Positions 52,886 through 62,000 of a stretch of DNA of 64,000 nt are shown here, piece by piece. The notes beneath the pieces were generated by a model. The model was not told the DNA's origin, did not search any database, and saw only the letters and a program-made list of their open reading frames with translations. The stretch is taken from assembly GCA_964546435.1 (NCBI GenBank), contig CAZJKJ010000006.1, positions 26,694 to 90,693 on the forward strand, written 5' to 3'. A program made the position numbers and the translations under genes. This DNA is from CAYNST01 sp964546435. Its GTDB lineage: Bacteria > Pseudomonadota > Gammaproteobacteria > Pseudomonadales > Cellvibrionaceae. Each line of letters opens with the position of its first letter. The stretch's first letter is position 1.

Positions 52886-54216
52886 AACCATTTCGACTGA
52901 ACCGCCGCACTTTTCTCGGGGGCGCCGGGACTCTGCTGGGCCTGCCACTGCTGGAAGCCATGATTCCGATCGGTCGCTCGGCGTTTGCCGCCACTGATAT
53001 CCCCACGCGCCTGCTGGCTTATTACGTGCCCTGCGGCATCCACATGCAGGCCTGGACGCCGGCGCAAACCGGCAGCGACTATCAACTTTCCGCCACCCTC
53101 GCACCCCTGGCGGGGGTCAAAGAGGATCTGCTGGTGCTGAGCAACCTCGCCAACCGGCCGGCCAAGCCCGATGGTCCCGGCGATCACGCAGCGGGCACAG
53201 GTTCGTTTATCACCGCCACTCATGTGCGCAAAACCCAGGGCGATGACATTCTCAACGGCATCTCGCTGGATCAATGGGTGGCCCGGGAGAGGGGGCATCT
53301 GACGCCGTTACCGTCACTGGAGCTGGGTATGGATGGCGGGGGCTCGGCGGGGAACTGCGACTCGGGCTACTCCTGTGCCTATGCCCGCAACATCGCCTGG
53401 TCCGGCCCGCAAACGCCGGTGCCCAAGCTGACCGATCCACAACGGGTTTTCGACCGTCTTTTTGCCGGGTTCGATACCAGCCAGACCGCCCTTGAGCGCC
53501 AGCGGCGGGCCGCGCTCAACCAGTCGGTGCTGGACTATGTTCTGGCCGATATCCGCCGCATGCAACAGAAGCTCGGCGCAGCGGACCGGGCCAAACTGGA
53601 TGAGTATTTCACCAGCGTGCAGCAACTCGAGCGCCAGCTGGCGGAGGCGACACCGGTCGCCTGTGCCGTTCCCGACCGGCCCGCCGTGAGCGGGATCAGC
53701 GTTACCGCCAAGGCCAGACTGATGGCCGATCTGATGGTGCTGGCATTCCAGTGCGATCTGACCCGGGTGCAGACGTTCATGCTGGCCAACGCCGGCTCCA
53801 ACCGCCGCTACGATTTTCTCGGCATCGACCAGGGGCACCACGAGCTGTCTCACCACCAGAACCTGCAGACCAACTACGACAAGCTGAAGATCATTGATCA
53901 CTGGGAAATCCAGCAATTTGCCTATCTGCTGGAGAAACTGAAGTCCACGACCGACGGCGACGGCAAATCCCTGCTGGATACCGCAACGGTGTTTTTTTCC
54001 AGTGAAATTTCCGACGGCAATCGCCACAACCATACGGACATGCCGGTGCTGCTGGCGGGGCGGGCCAATGGCTACTTTGCCACCGGCCGGCACCTTCACT
54101 ACAGCCGGGAACAGCCGGTGGCAAACCTGTTTATTTCAATGCTCGATGCGATGGGATTGCCGGTACAAACCTTCGGCGATGACGGCACCGGGATATTGCC
54201 GGAGCTGCGCGCCTGA
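52882..54216 (+). CDS. DUF1552 family Tat-exported protein
   Basis: 444 residues. Twin-arginine signal NRRTFLGGAGTLLGLPLLEAM; GTG 52882 overlaps the previous stop. DUF1552 blocks are YYVPCGIHM, NLANRPAK, AGTGSFIT, ISLDQW and SSEISDGNRHNHTDMPVLLAG. The fold is alkaline-phosphatase/sulfatase-like (DUF1501 relatives). Always found next to DUF1592 partners, so the two probably form one exported complex. The Tat signal suggests cofactor- or metal-containing folding in the cytoplasm before export. Confidence 0.88.
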   Translation: MKPFRLNRRTFLGGAGTLLGLPLLEAMIPIGRSAFAATDIPTRLLAYYVPCGIHMQAWTPAQTGSDYQLSATLAPLAGVKEDLLVLSNLANRPAKPDGPGDHAAGTGSFITATHVRKTQGDDILNGISLDQWVARERGHLTPLPSLELGMDGGGSAGNCDSGYSCAYARNIAWSGPQTPVPKLTDPQRVFDRLFAGFDTSQTALERQRRAALNQSVLDYVLADIRRMQQKLGAADRAKLDEYFTSVQQLERQLAEATPVACAVPDRPAVSGISVTAKARLMADLMVLAFQCDLTRVQTFMLANAGSNRRYDFLGIDQGHHELSHHQNLQTNYDKLKIIDHWEIQQFAYLLEKLKSTTDGDGKSLLDTATVFFSSEISDGNRHNHTDMPVLLAGRANGYFATGRHLHYSREQPVANLFISMLDAMGLPVQTFGDDGTGILPELRA

Positions 54217-54246
54217 GGGGCGCGTCACCCGGCGTAAATGGCGCGA

Positions 54247-54846
54247 TCAGCCGAACAGCTTGATGGCCGTCTTCGCGATCAGATTACCCTGAAACTGCGC
54301 GCCGTCCAGCTCCAGCGCCGAGGGCTGGCGGGAGCCGTCGCCACCGGCAATGGTAGAGGCACCGTAGGGCGAGCAGCCGGTGATTTCGTCGAGGGTGGTC
54401 TGCGGCTGGTAGCTGTAGGGAAGCCCCACGATGATCATGCCGAAATGCAGCATGTTGGTGATCAGGGAGAACAAGGTGGTTTCCTGACCGCCATGCTGGG
54501 TGGCCGATGAGGTAAAAGCGCCGCCCACCTTGCCATTGAGAGCGCCCCGCGCCCAGAGGCCGCCGGTGCGATCCAGAAATGCCGCCATCTGGCTGGTGAT
54601 CCGCCCGTAACGGGTGCCGGTGCCGAAGAGGATGGCATCGTATTTTTCCAGATCCTCCACCGTTGCCACGGGCGCGGGTTGATTGACTTTGTAGCCGGAC
54701 TTCCGGGCGACATCGTCCGGCACCGTCTCCGGCACGCGTTTGATATCCACCTGGGCGCCTGCCGCTCGCGCACCTTTCGCCGCCGCTTCCGCCATCTGTT
54801 CCACGTGTCCGTAAGACGAGTAATAAAGTACAAGAACCTTGGCCAT
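54247..54846 (-). CDS. wrbA: NAD(P)H:quinone oxidoreductase WrbA
   Basis: 199 residues, flavodoxin-like. FMN site YYSSYGHVEQMAEAAAKGA, GTGTRYGRITSQMAAFLDRTGGLW, FTSSATQHGGQETTLFS and LPYS in place. Full length. It reduces quinones by two electrons and protects against redox cycling. Convergent with the DUF1552 gene and divergent from the HExxH lipoprotein. Confidence 0.95.
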   Translation of the reverse strand: MAKVLVLYYSSYGHVEQMAEAAAKGARAAGAQVDIKRVPETVPDDVARKSGYKVNQPAPVATVEDLEKYDAILFGTGTRYGRITSQMAAFLDRTGGLWARGALNGKVGGAFTSSATQHGGQETTLFSLITNMLHFGMIIVGLPYSYQPQTTLDEITGCSPYGASTIAGGDGSRQPSALELDGAQFQGNLIAKTAIKLFG

Positions 54847-55102
54847 GTTGCCTCCGGCAGGTACCTGGCTTTTTCAGGGCGCAGGTGTTCGATTGAGAGA
54901 TACAGGGATGACGCCCTTGCAGCCGCGGGTGATCACCCACGGACAGAAATGAATAATCCTGTACGCGCACGGGTGCCGAGCGGTTTGTTCCCGACGTTTA
55001 CAGCGCGGTCTAAGGTGAGCACGTCCGGCGGGCGCCGACTGCACAGATTTGCAGCACCCGCCGTTTCGAATTACCATTCCCCGCTGAAAAAAATAACGAG
55101 AC

Positions 55103-56620
55103 ATGGATATGTTGCATGCAAAGCAGGTCAAGCCGGTGACGGCTGTCCTCCCGGTGATGGCGTTTCTGATGGCCACTCTCGGTATGACCACCTCATGCGA
55201 TCGCTCTGATCGCCCCGTCCCTCCCGAAACCGCGACGCCGGTCGAGCCGAGCCTCGACAAGCCGGAGGATTCTCCGCTGCTGGCAGCCATGTACACCTTT
55301 CATGCCCCCATGATCGACTGCATGGCGCGAGTGTGGCCAGCTGCGGTCGAACCCTACCGTCGTGCTCAGATACTGATGACCGGAGCCGCAACGGATGCTC
55401 GCGCCTATCGGTGGCGTGGGGAAAAAGAAGGGTTCAGCATTCTACGCCTGGAGGCGCAAGACCTTGACGCTGCGTGGTTTGCGCCATACAACTTCGGCGA
55501 TTTCGAAGGTTTGCGCACCCTGGGGGTGAATTACGACGCGCTCAGCCGGGACCTGGTATTCGACGGCGTCGAGCCTGAAGACATGGCGGCGGCGCGTGCT
55601 CAAGTCACGCTGGAAACCATTTTCCACGAGAGTTTTCACCTGTTCGGCCAGGACGGATTTGGTTCGCCGGCGGGCGGCCGGGATCAGGAATACCCCATTG
55701 CGTGGCAGCCCCGCTACCTGCGGGCACAGCTGCTGCAAACCTTGCAGGACGCGCTGATTGAAGGGGCGGATCTAGGCCCGTCAGCCTACTGGTACTCGCG
55801 CTATCTGACCGATTATCTGGATGAGGCCCTGTATCTGGATTACGTGGATCGCAGCGAAGGGTCCGCTGAGTACGCCGGCAAGGTGATGGGCGGGCTGGCA
55901 AAACATGGTTGCCACGTGTCCGAGCCGGAATTGCTCGCGGATCTGAAAGCCGATCTCGTCGTGCCCCGGTATCAGACGGACGCGAGTACGGAGCCTTACG
56001 ATCTGGGATTTGTTGCGGGCCTGTTGCTGCGCGAACGGGCTGTGCAGAACTGGGAAGACCGGGTGGCGGCAGGGGCAACCATGCTGGGAGTTCTACTGGC
56101 GGACATAGATGCCAGACCACAGCCCCCTGACCGGCAACTGGAGCAACAGGTAGAGCTTCAGGTTGCGGCCGAAAACGCCTGGATCGAAGCGGAGTTTGCT
56201 GCGGATTTTGACGCCTTGGACGATGCGGCCCACTATCGTCTGGTGTTCGACCTGGGGGCGTCCGAAGGGTCATTCTCCCGCACCGATTCGTACCGGCTTG
56301 CCGATCATGCCGAAGTCAACGCATTTACCCGCCTGATCAGTGCGGATGTGCGGCACGAAGCTCTGATCACCTTGCGATTTGCGGACGTGTTCCAGCTCCA
56401 CGGGACGCCCTGCGATGACGCCTATCTTGTCCCCTATGTTGTCCCTCTTGCGGCCGCTGAGCTGCATACGGGGAAGGGAGGCTTCAGCATGAATTCCGGT
56501 GAGGCCATATTCAGGGATCTTCCCGCCCGGGTTGTTGATGACGGCGGCTATCGCTGGCTATGCCCGCCGGCTGCAGCTACGCTACCCGGCAAGACGCGGG
56601 CGCCCGAGAGGGCGCGGTGA
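55103..56620 (+). CDS. Predicted HExxH metallopeptidase lipoprotein
   Basis: 505 residues. Lipoprotein-like signal ending GMTTSC. A zinc-type HESFH motif (H175-H179) in TIFHESFHLFGQDGFG, with a possible third ligand Glu in YVDRSEGSAEYAGKV. Family not recognised; the spacing between the motif and the second Glu (~75 residues) is longer than in thermolysin-type enzymes. The C-terminal ~170 residues are beta-rich. It may act on envelope proteins or peptides. The VIT gene follows 26 bases later but seems functionally unrelated. Confidence 0.65.
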   Translation: MDMLHAKQVKPVTAVLPVMAFLMATLGMTTSCDRSDRPVPPETATPVEPSLDKPEDSPLLAAMYTFHAPMIDCMARVWPAAVEPYRRAQILMTGAATDARAYRWRGEKEGFSILRLEAQDLDAAWFAPYNFGDFEGLRTLGVNYDALSRDLVFDGVEPEDMAAARAQVTLETIFHESFHLFGQDGFGSPAGGRDQEYPIAWQPRYLRAQLLQTLQDALIEGADLGPSAYWYSRYLTDYLDEALYLDYVDRSEGSAEYAGKVMGGLAKHGCHVSEPELLADLKADLVVPRYQTDASTEPYDLGFVAGLLLRERAVQNWEDRVAAGATMLGVLLADIDARPQPPDRQLEQQVELQVAAENAWIEAEFAADFDALDDAAHYRLVFDLGASEGSFSRTDSYRLADHAEVNAFTRLISADVRHEALITLRFADVFQLHGTPCDDAYLVPYVVPLAAAELHTGKGGFSMNSGEAIFRDLPARVVDDGGYRWLCPPAAATLPGKTRAPERAR

Positions 56621-56646
56621 GGCTGGAGATTCGACCAAGGTGACTT

Positions 56647-57336
56647 ATGACTCATCAAGAGGCACACCGATCCCACCGGGCCGGCTGGTTGCGGGCCGCT
56701 GTACTGGGCGCAAATGATGGGGTGGTGTCCACAGCGAGCCTGATTATCGGTGTCGCCGCGGGCGGCGCGACCCTGGAAACCATTTTACTCTCCGGCAGTG
56801 CAGGTCTTGTAGCCGGTGCCATGTCGATGGCGGCGGGGGAGTTTGTATCCGTCAGCTCCCAGGCCGATACCGAAAAGGCCGATCTTGCACTGGAGAGCCA
56901 GTCCCTCGCCGACAATCCTGAATCCGAGCGGGATGAACTGGCAAAAATCTACCGTTCCCGCGGACTCGATCCCCTTCTCGCCAGACAAGTGGCCGATCAA
57001 TTGATGCAACACGACGCCCTGGCTGCGCATGCCAGGGATGATATCGGCATCCAACTGAATTCCACGGCAAAGCCGTTGCAGGCGGCCGTGTATTCGGCCG
57101 TATCATTTTCACTGGGCGCGGCCTTGCCCTTGTTGGCAACCTGGTTATCAGGCGGCGAAAACCTGAACCTGCTGGTGTCCATCACTTCACTGGTCTGCCT
57201 CGCACTACTCGGCATACTCGCCGCCCACATCGGCGGCGCCTCGAAACTCCGAGGTGCCCTGCGGGTAACATTCTGGGGTGCCGGCGCCATGGCCATTACG
57301 GCGCTGGCGGGCACGCTGTTCGGGGTGGCAGTTTGA
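56647..57336 (+). CDS. VIT family (CCC1/VIT1-like) membrane transporter
   Basis: 229 residues. N-terminal HRAGWLRAAVLGANDGVVSTASLIIGVAAGG is the VIT signature, followed by GLVAGAMSMAAGEFVSVSSQ, a cytosolic metal-binding-like loop with SLADNPESERDELAKIYRSRGL, and three further helices. Homologues move iron or manganese across membranes. It sits alone downstream of the HExxH gene and before a strong hairpin. Confidence 0.9.
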   Translation: MTHQEAHRSHRAGWLRAAVLGANDGVVSTASLIIGVAAGGATLETILLSGSAGLVAGAMSMAAGEFVSVSSQADTEKADLALESQSLADNPESERDELAKIYRSRGLDPLLARQVADQLMQHDALAAHARDDIGIQLNSTAKPLQAAVYSAVSFSLGAALPLLATWLSGGENLNLLVSITSLVCLALLGILAAHIGGASKLRGALRVTFWGAGAMAITALAGTLFGVAV

Positions 57337-57435
57337 GGTTGAAGCTGGAATTAACACGGCAGACCTGCGCAACCTACCCTGAGTCATCCTGAGCGAAATC
57401 GAAGGCAGACTGGTCGAAGGCAGACTGAACGAGAA

Positions 57436-57464
57436 GGCGTGTCCCGTCAGCTACGGGACACGCC
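57436..57464. terminator. Perfect 12-bp hairpin between convergent VIT and yceI genes
   Basis: GGCGTGTCCCGT-CAGCT-ACGGGACACGCC. It lies between two converging stops, and on the minus strand is followed by TTCTCGTT. It probably stops transcripts from both sides, though the T-tracts are weak. Confidence 0.6.
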
Positions 57465-57483
57465 TGGTGTAAATATCTGACTA

Positions 57484-58146
57484 TTATTCAGCGGATTTTT
57501 TAGCGTCTTTGGTTTCAGCGCCTTTCTTGTCCGCACTTTTCTTGTCGTCTTTCTTGTCCGCGCCACCCTGACGGATTCCTTCCGCAGTCAGGAGGATTTC
57601 CACGGTCTCGGCGGCGGGTCCGAGATCCTTCATGTTGATGCCCCATTCGGCGGGCTTGATGACTGCCCGACCTTCAAAACCTGCGCGGAATCCGCCCCAG
57701 GGGTCATCACCCATGCCAATGCGCTGGATGTCCATGACCACCGGTTTGGTCACGCCGTGCATGGTCAGGTCACCGTGAACCTGGGCGCGGACGGGGTTCA
57801 TTTTTACGTATTTGGTGCTGACAAATTTGGCTTTGGGGAATTTCTTGACGTCGAGGTAATCGTCACTGCGCAGGTGCTTGTCGCGCTGGGCGTGGTTGGT
57901 GTCGAGGCTGGTCATGTCGATATCGACCGAGACGGTGCTCTTCTCTGGTTCCTTGCTGTCGTACTCGAACTGCCCTTCAAATTTGTTGAATCGGCCATAC
58001 AACCAGCTGTAACCCAGATGCTTCACCCGGAACTGGATGAACGCGTGGGCGCCTTCCGTATCTATCTTGTAAGTAGCAGCCGAAGCCGGGGTGTTAAGCG
58101 CCATCAGGCTGCCCAGCAGTACAACGGAAGCGAGTACTCGTTTCAT
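57484..58146 (-). CDS. YceI family periplasmic protein with charged tail
   Basis: 220 residues. Sec signal LASVVLLGSLMALNTPASA, then a YceI lipocalin-like domain: AHAFIQFRVKHLGYSWLYGRFNKF, DMTSLDTNHAQRDKHLRSDDYLDVKKFPKAKF, GDLTMHGVTKPVVM and WGINM. Closer to E. coli YceI than the copy at 27.5 kb. The last ~30 residues are a Lys/Asp/Glu-rich repeat (DKKDDKKSADKKGAETK), unusual for the family and possibly for binding envelope polymers. Monocistronic. Confidence 0.9.
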   Translation of the reverse strand: MKRVLASVVLLGSLMALNTPASAATYKIDTEGAHAFIQFRVKHLGYSWLYGRFNKFEGQFEYDSKEPEKSTVSVDIDMTSLDTNHAQRDKHLRSDDYLDVKKFPKAKFVSTKYVKMNPVRAQVHGDLTMHGVTKPVVMDIQRIGMGDDPWGGFRAGFEGRAVIKPAEWGINMKDLGPAAETVEILLTAEGIRQGGADKKDDKKSADKKGAETKDAKKSAE

Positions 58147-58440
58147 TTTTTCGATTCTCCTGAAAGTTTTACTGTCACCGGTAACGGCGTGTGGGGCATA
58201 TTAAGCCGGAATCGTTTACGCGTGCCAGTCTCGAGACGACTCTTGCCCGTACTTTTAACCGCGCCACATTTTCCGCATGTCGGATGGAACTACTGGCGCC
58301 CCGGCAGATCACTCCGTTGGCAACAGCTGACGTATACAAGGACCCCTGCGTGGCCTGTTTCTATCTCAGCGACCTGAGTAACGCCGTCACCGGTGCCGAG
58401 CTCAGTTTGCCGTGCAACCTTTTAACGCGGGACTGTGTTG

Positions 58441-58728
58441 ATGACCAATTTTGAGCAGCTGTCTGCGCAGGATACGCAGCAATATCTGGATGCGCTGAAC
58501 AGCGCTCTGCAAACCCATCCCCATTACCGCGCGCCCATGGCGTTCGTCAATATCGGGGTGGGGGAGGGCAGATTGATATTCCGTGTGCGTCCCGCCAGCA
58601 TTCTTCCGGCGTCGCCCGAGCACAAGGCGTTCGAGGATATCGCCAGCATCCTGACCCTCAGTGGTGACACCCTTCCATTCGAGATCCAGCTCGCAGGTCC
58701 CGACGAGAGATTTCTCCGGACCCTGTAA
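58441..58728 (+). CDS. Small cytosolic protein of unknown function
   Basis: 95 residues from ATG 58441 (GTG 58435 two codons earlier). No signal or membrane segment; an N-terminal helix (QDTQQYLDALNSALQ) and beta-rich remainder (FVNIGVGEGRLIFRVRP, DTLPFEIQLAGPDERF). Not recognised. Codon use and composition match the backbone, so it is probably real; no partner gene is close. Confidence 0.55.
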   Translation: MTNFEQLSAQDTQQYLDALNSALQTHPHYRAPMAFVNIGVGEGRLIFRVRPASILPASPEHKAFEDIASILTLSGDTLPFEIQLAGPDERFLRTL

Positions 58729-59021
58729 CCGGGCGCACAAAAGTTAATCGTTTGCGACGTGCAACACGTTCACTTTTGAATTTTTATTCCCATTCTTTCT
58801 TTGACATTCCCCACCGAGAGTGCAGTATGGGATGTTTCCGCGAGTAGTTCCTCTGCGCCATTCAGTACGTGCCTTTTTCACCACGGGCGCGTTTTGACGC
58901 CAATTACCAAGCTAACAGTTTAATACCTGCTGTCTTTCCGGTCGTCGGCCACAATTCCAAAACAATTGCCCGACCCCGTGCTGCGAAGTTCCAGAAATCA
59001 ATTATAAAAAAGGAAATCATC

Positions 59022-62000
59022 ATGCCCATCGTCAACTCTCCGATACCTCGCCTGCGTTCACCACTGCGCCCGCTGTGCAACACTCTGGCTCTGTCACTCA
59101 TGCTGGGCGTTGCCACCAACGCCCGGGCCGCACCCGTCGGGGAAGTCATTACCGGCGGTTCGGGCTCGGTGGAGCGCAGCGGTCAAGTGACCAGCATTCT
59201 GCAAAACAGCAACCGCCTCGCCATTGACTGGGACAATTTTGATATCGCCGCCGATGAACGGGTTACCTTCATACAACCTGATGCCAACAGCATCGCCCTC
59301 AACCGGGTTCTGAGTAACGACCCGAGTCGAATTGCCGGGCAGATCGACGCCAATGGCCGGATTATTCTGACCAATCCCAACGGGGTGATTTTCTCGGGAG
59401 GCGCTTCGGTAAATGTCGGCAGTTTGATCGCATCGGGTCTGGACATTAATGCCGATGATTTCATGGCCGGGGATCTGGATTTTTCGGCGCTGGAAAATAC
59501 CGACGGTATCGTCATCAATCGCGGGTTGATACAAGCGGCGGCGGGCGGAAATGTAGCGTTGCTGGGCAAGCAGGTGAACAACGAAGGGGTGATCAATGCG
59601 CAGATGGGTACAATCTCGCTGAACGCCGCAGAAGAGGCCGTAGTAACCTTTGATGACAGTGGCATGTTAGGTGTGCAGATTACCCGGGATGTGCTGGAAA
59701 ATTCCCTGGGCGTCGATCCGGCCGTGATCAATTCGGGCAATCTGAACGCGCATCAGGTCATCATGTCCAGCCGCACCAGCGCCGATCTGTTCAGCGATGC
59801 GGTTAATCATGGCCAACCGGCCCATCTGGATGTGACGGTTCACGATGACGGCAGCTTTTCCCTGGCACGCTCAGTTGATGTGATCAATACCGGTCGCATC
59901 GTCGCCTCGGCAGACGCCTCCAGCGAGGGAAGCAGCGTCGCCATCCACGGGACCGACGTCATGGTGGAGGGGCAGATACGGGTGGACGGGCCACGGACTG
60001 AAAACTCCAGTGCGGCGGTCGATGTGGACGCAACGAGCAGCGTGACTATCCGGTCAGCCATTATCAATTCCCCGTCCACGAGCGCTGTCAACCGGATCGA
60101 TATCAATGGCCGCTATCTCAAAATGACACGCGAGGCCCGCATTCACATGGGCACCGGGTCTCTGGAAATGGGCGAACGCGACCACACCAAAATCGTGTAT
60201 ATCGGACCCGACGCCCGTATTCACGTTGCCGACAATAGTGCCAGCAGTACGCCAGCGAGCACCGGCGGTGACGTCGCAATCCATGCCGATTACGGCATCC
60301 ACGCACGCGGCAAGCTGAGGGTGCAGGGCGGTACGCAAACCAGCGACGGCCCTCGATTGCTGCTCGACAGCGGTGACCTGCTGGGCTTTTCTTCGGACCT
60401 GGTTCTGGGTACGGCAGCAGCAACCGGTGACATGATCTTCAACGCCAAGGACATTTACATCGGCCAGGTTACTGGCCCGAGTCGGGTTTCGGTGACTTCA
60501 CTGGGACGGGGCGTGCTCAATGCACGGGCCGAGCTGAATGCCCAGAATGACATCATCGGTTACGGTAAAAGCGCAGATCCGGAATGGATGAATCGGAGCC
60601 ATAGTCTGACGCTGCATCACGATCTGGTACTGCGGGCCGGGCTTGAAAATCCGGCAGGCCGATTGGACATGAGTGAAATTACACTGAATTATGTCTCCGG
60701 CGAGACGTCATCGCCCCCGGCGAAAAACCTGGTCCTGCAGGGCGCGTCTCTGGATCTGCCGACAATCGGAACCGATAGCAGCCCTATCAATCTGGATTTG
60801 CTGGCGACGAATGGCAATATCTTTCACGCAGGTCCGGTGAACACTTTCGGTGGTGACTATTCGGCGGTGGCCAGTGGTGATGTGGAATTCAAATGGGATT
60901 CCGACTTGAATACCACCGGCGGTGACGGCGTGCAGCCGGGCAGCATCACCATGGATGGGCGCAGGGTGTCACTGTCCCTCGATAGTACCTGGCAGAACGA
61001 GGATGACCTGCCCTTAGTCGCCGATCTGAGTGGCCAGACTGTCGAAGTCACGGCATTCAATGCGGCGATAGACATGCAGGTCGAAGCTGATTCACTCTCG
61101 GTGGAAGGCGATGGTCGGGTGAATGTCAACGGTGTAGCGAAATGGACGTGGATTGACAGCTCCGGCGGCCAGTGGGCGCTCGATGGTGATTTCACCTGGC
61201 TCGGCTTTTCTGTCCGGCAGGGAGGGTCAATCAACGTAACCGACATCAACGACCTATGGTTGACCTCTGTAAGTCTTTCTGGGTCGGAGGGCAGCGTAAC
61301 CCTTGATAATCAGCATACATTGGTCGTTGGCCGGTTGAGAGACTTACCCATAGATCCCGATTCGCTGCCCCTTCCATCCGAGATATCCAACTCCAGCTTG
61401 GTGGTGGAGGCGGGGGACATCGATTTTGACGCCAGCTTCCGAGTGTCTGGTGGAAGCGAGGGGCTGACGGTCCGATTCGCGCGAAATTTTGCGCTCAACA
61501 ATACTTATGGTGTTTACCAGTCAGATGAATCTGCTTCAGCCCCCTTAATCAAATACATGGGCCCGGAAGAGGGCGGTGCGCAAGTAACTGTGGGCGCCAA
61601 CGCCCCGACCGGAACCATCTATCTGTATGGCGGTGGCAATACCGTTGACATGGCAAGCAGTCGGACTTCGCCTGTCCGCCTGGGCGAAGGGGCCGACACG
61701 ATTCGCTTGCTGGCGCCTGACCTGGATTACGAGCTTCTGGGTTTTGACGAGACGCTGGATACACTCATTCCGTTTAATGGAACCATTGATACCGCACCCG
61801 AACTACCAGTTCTGACCGTTCCCGCATCAAATGCCCGGCCGGCAGGCGGCGCCGTCACTGACGGCAGCGGTGTCATCGACTATTTCCAGCGCGCCACCCG
61901 CATCCAGCAAGCCAGCGATCAACTTGCCATCGACTGGAACAGCTTTGATATCGGTGACAATCACCGGGTGGTTTTTTATCAGCCGGATTCGCAGTCCGTC

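Noticed and set aside
59183..59740. Minus-strand frames under the TpsA gene
   Set aside because: The plus strand is continuously open for 1,659 codons with TPS motifs; the opposite frames are Ser/Arg-rich artefacts.
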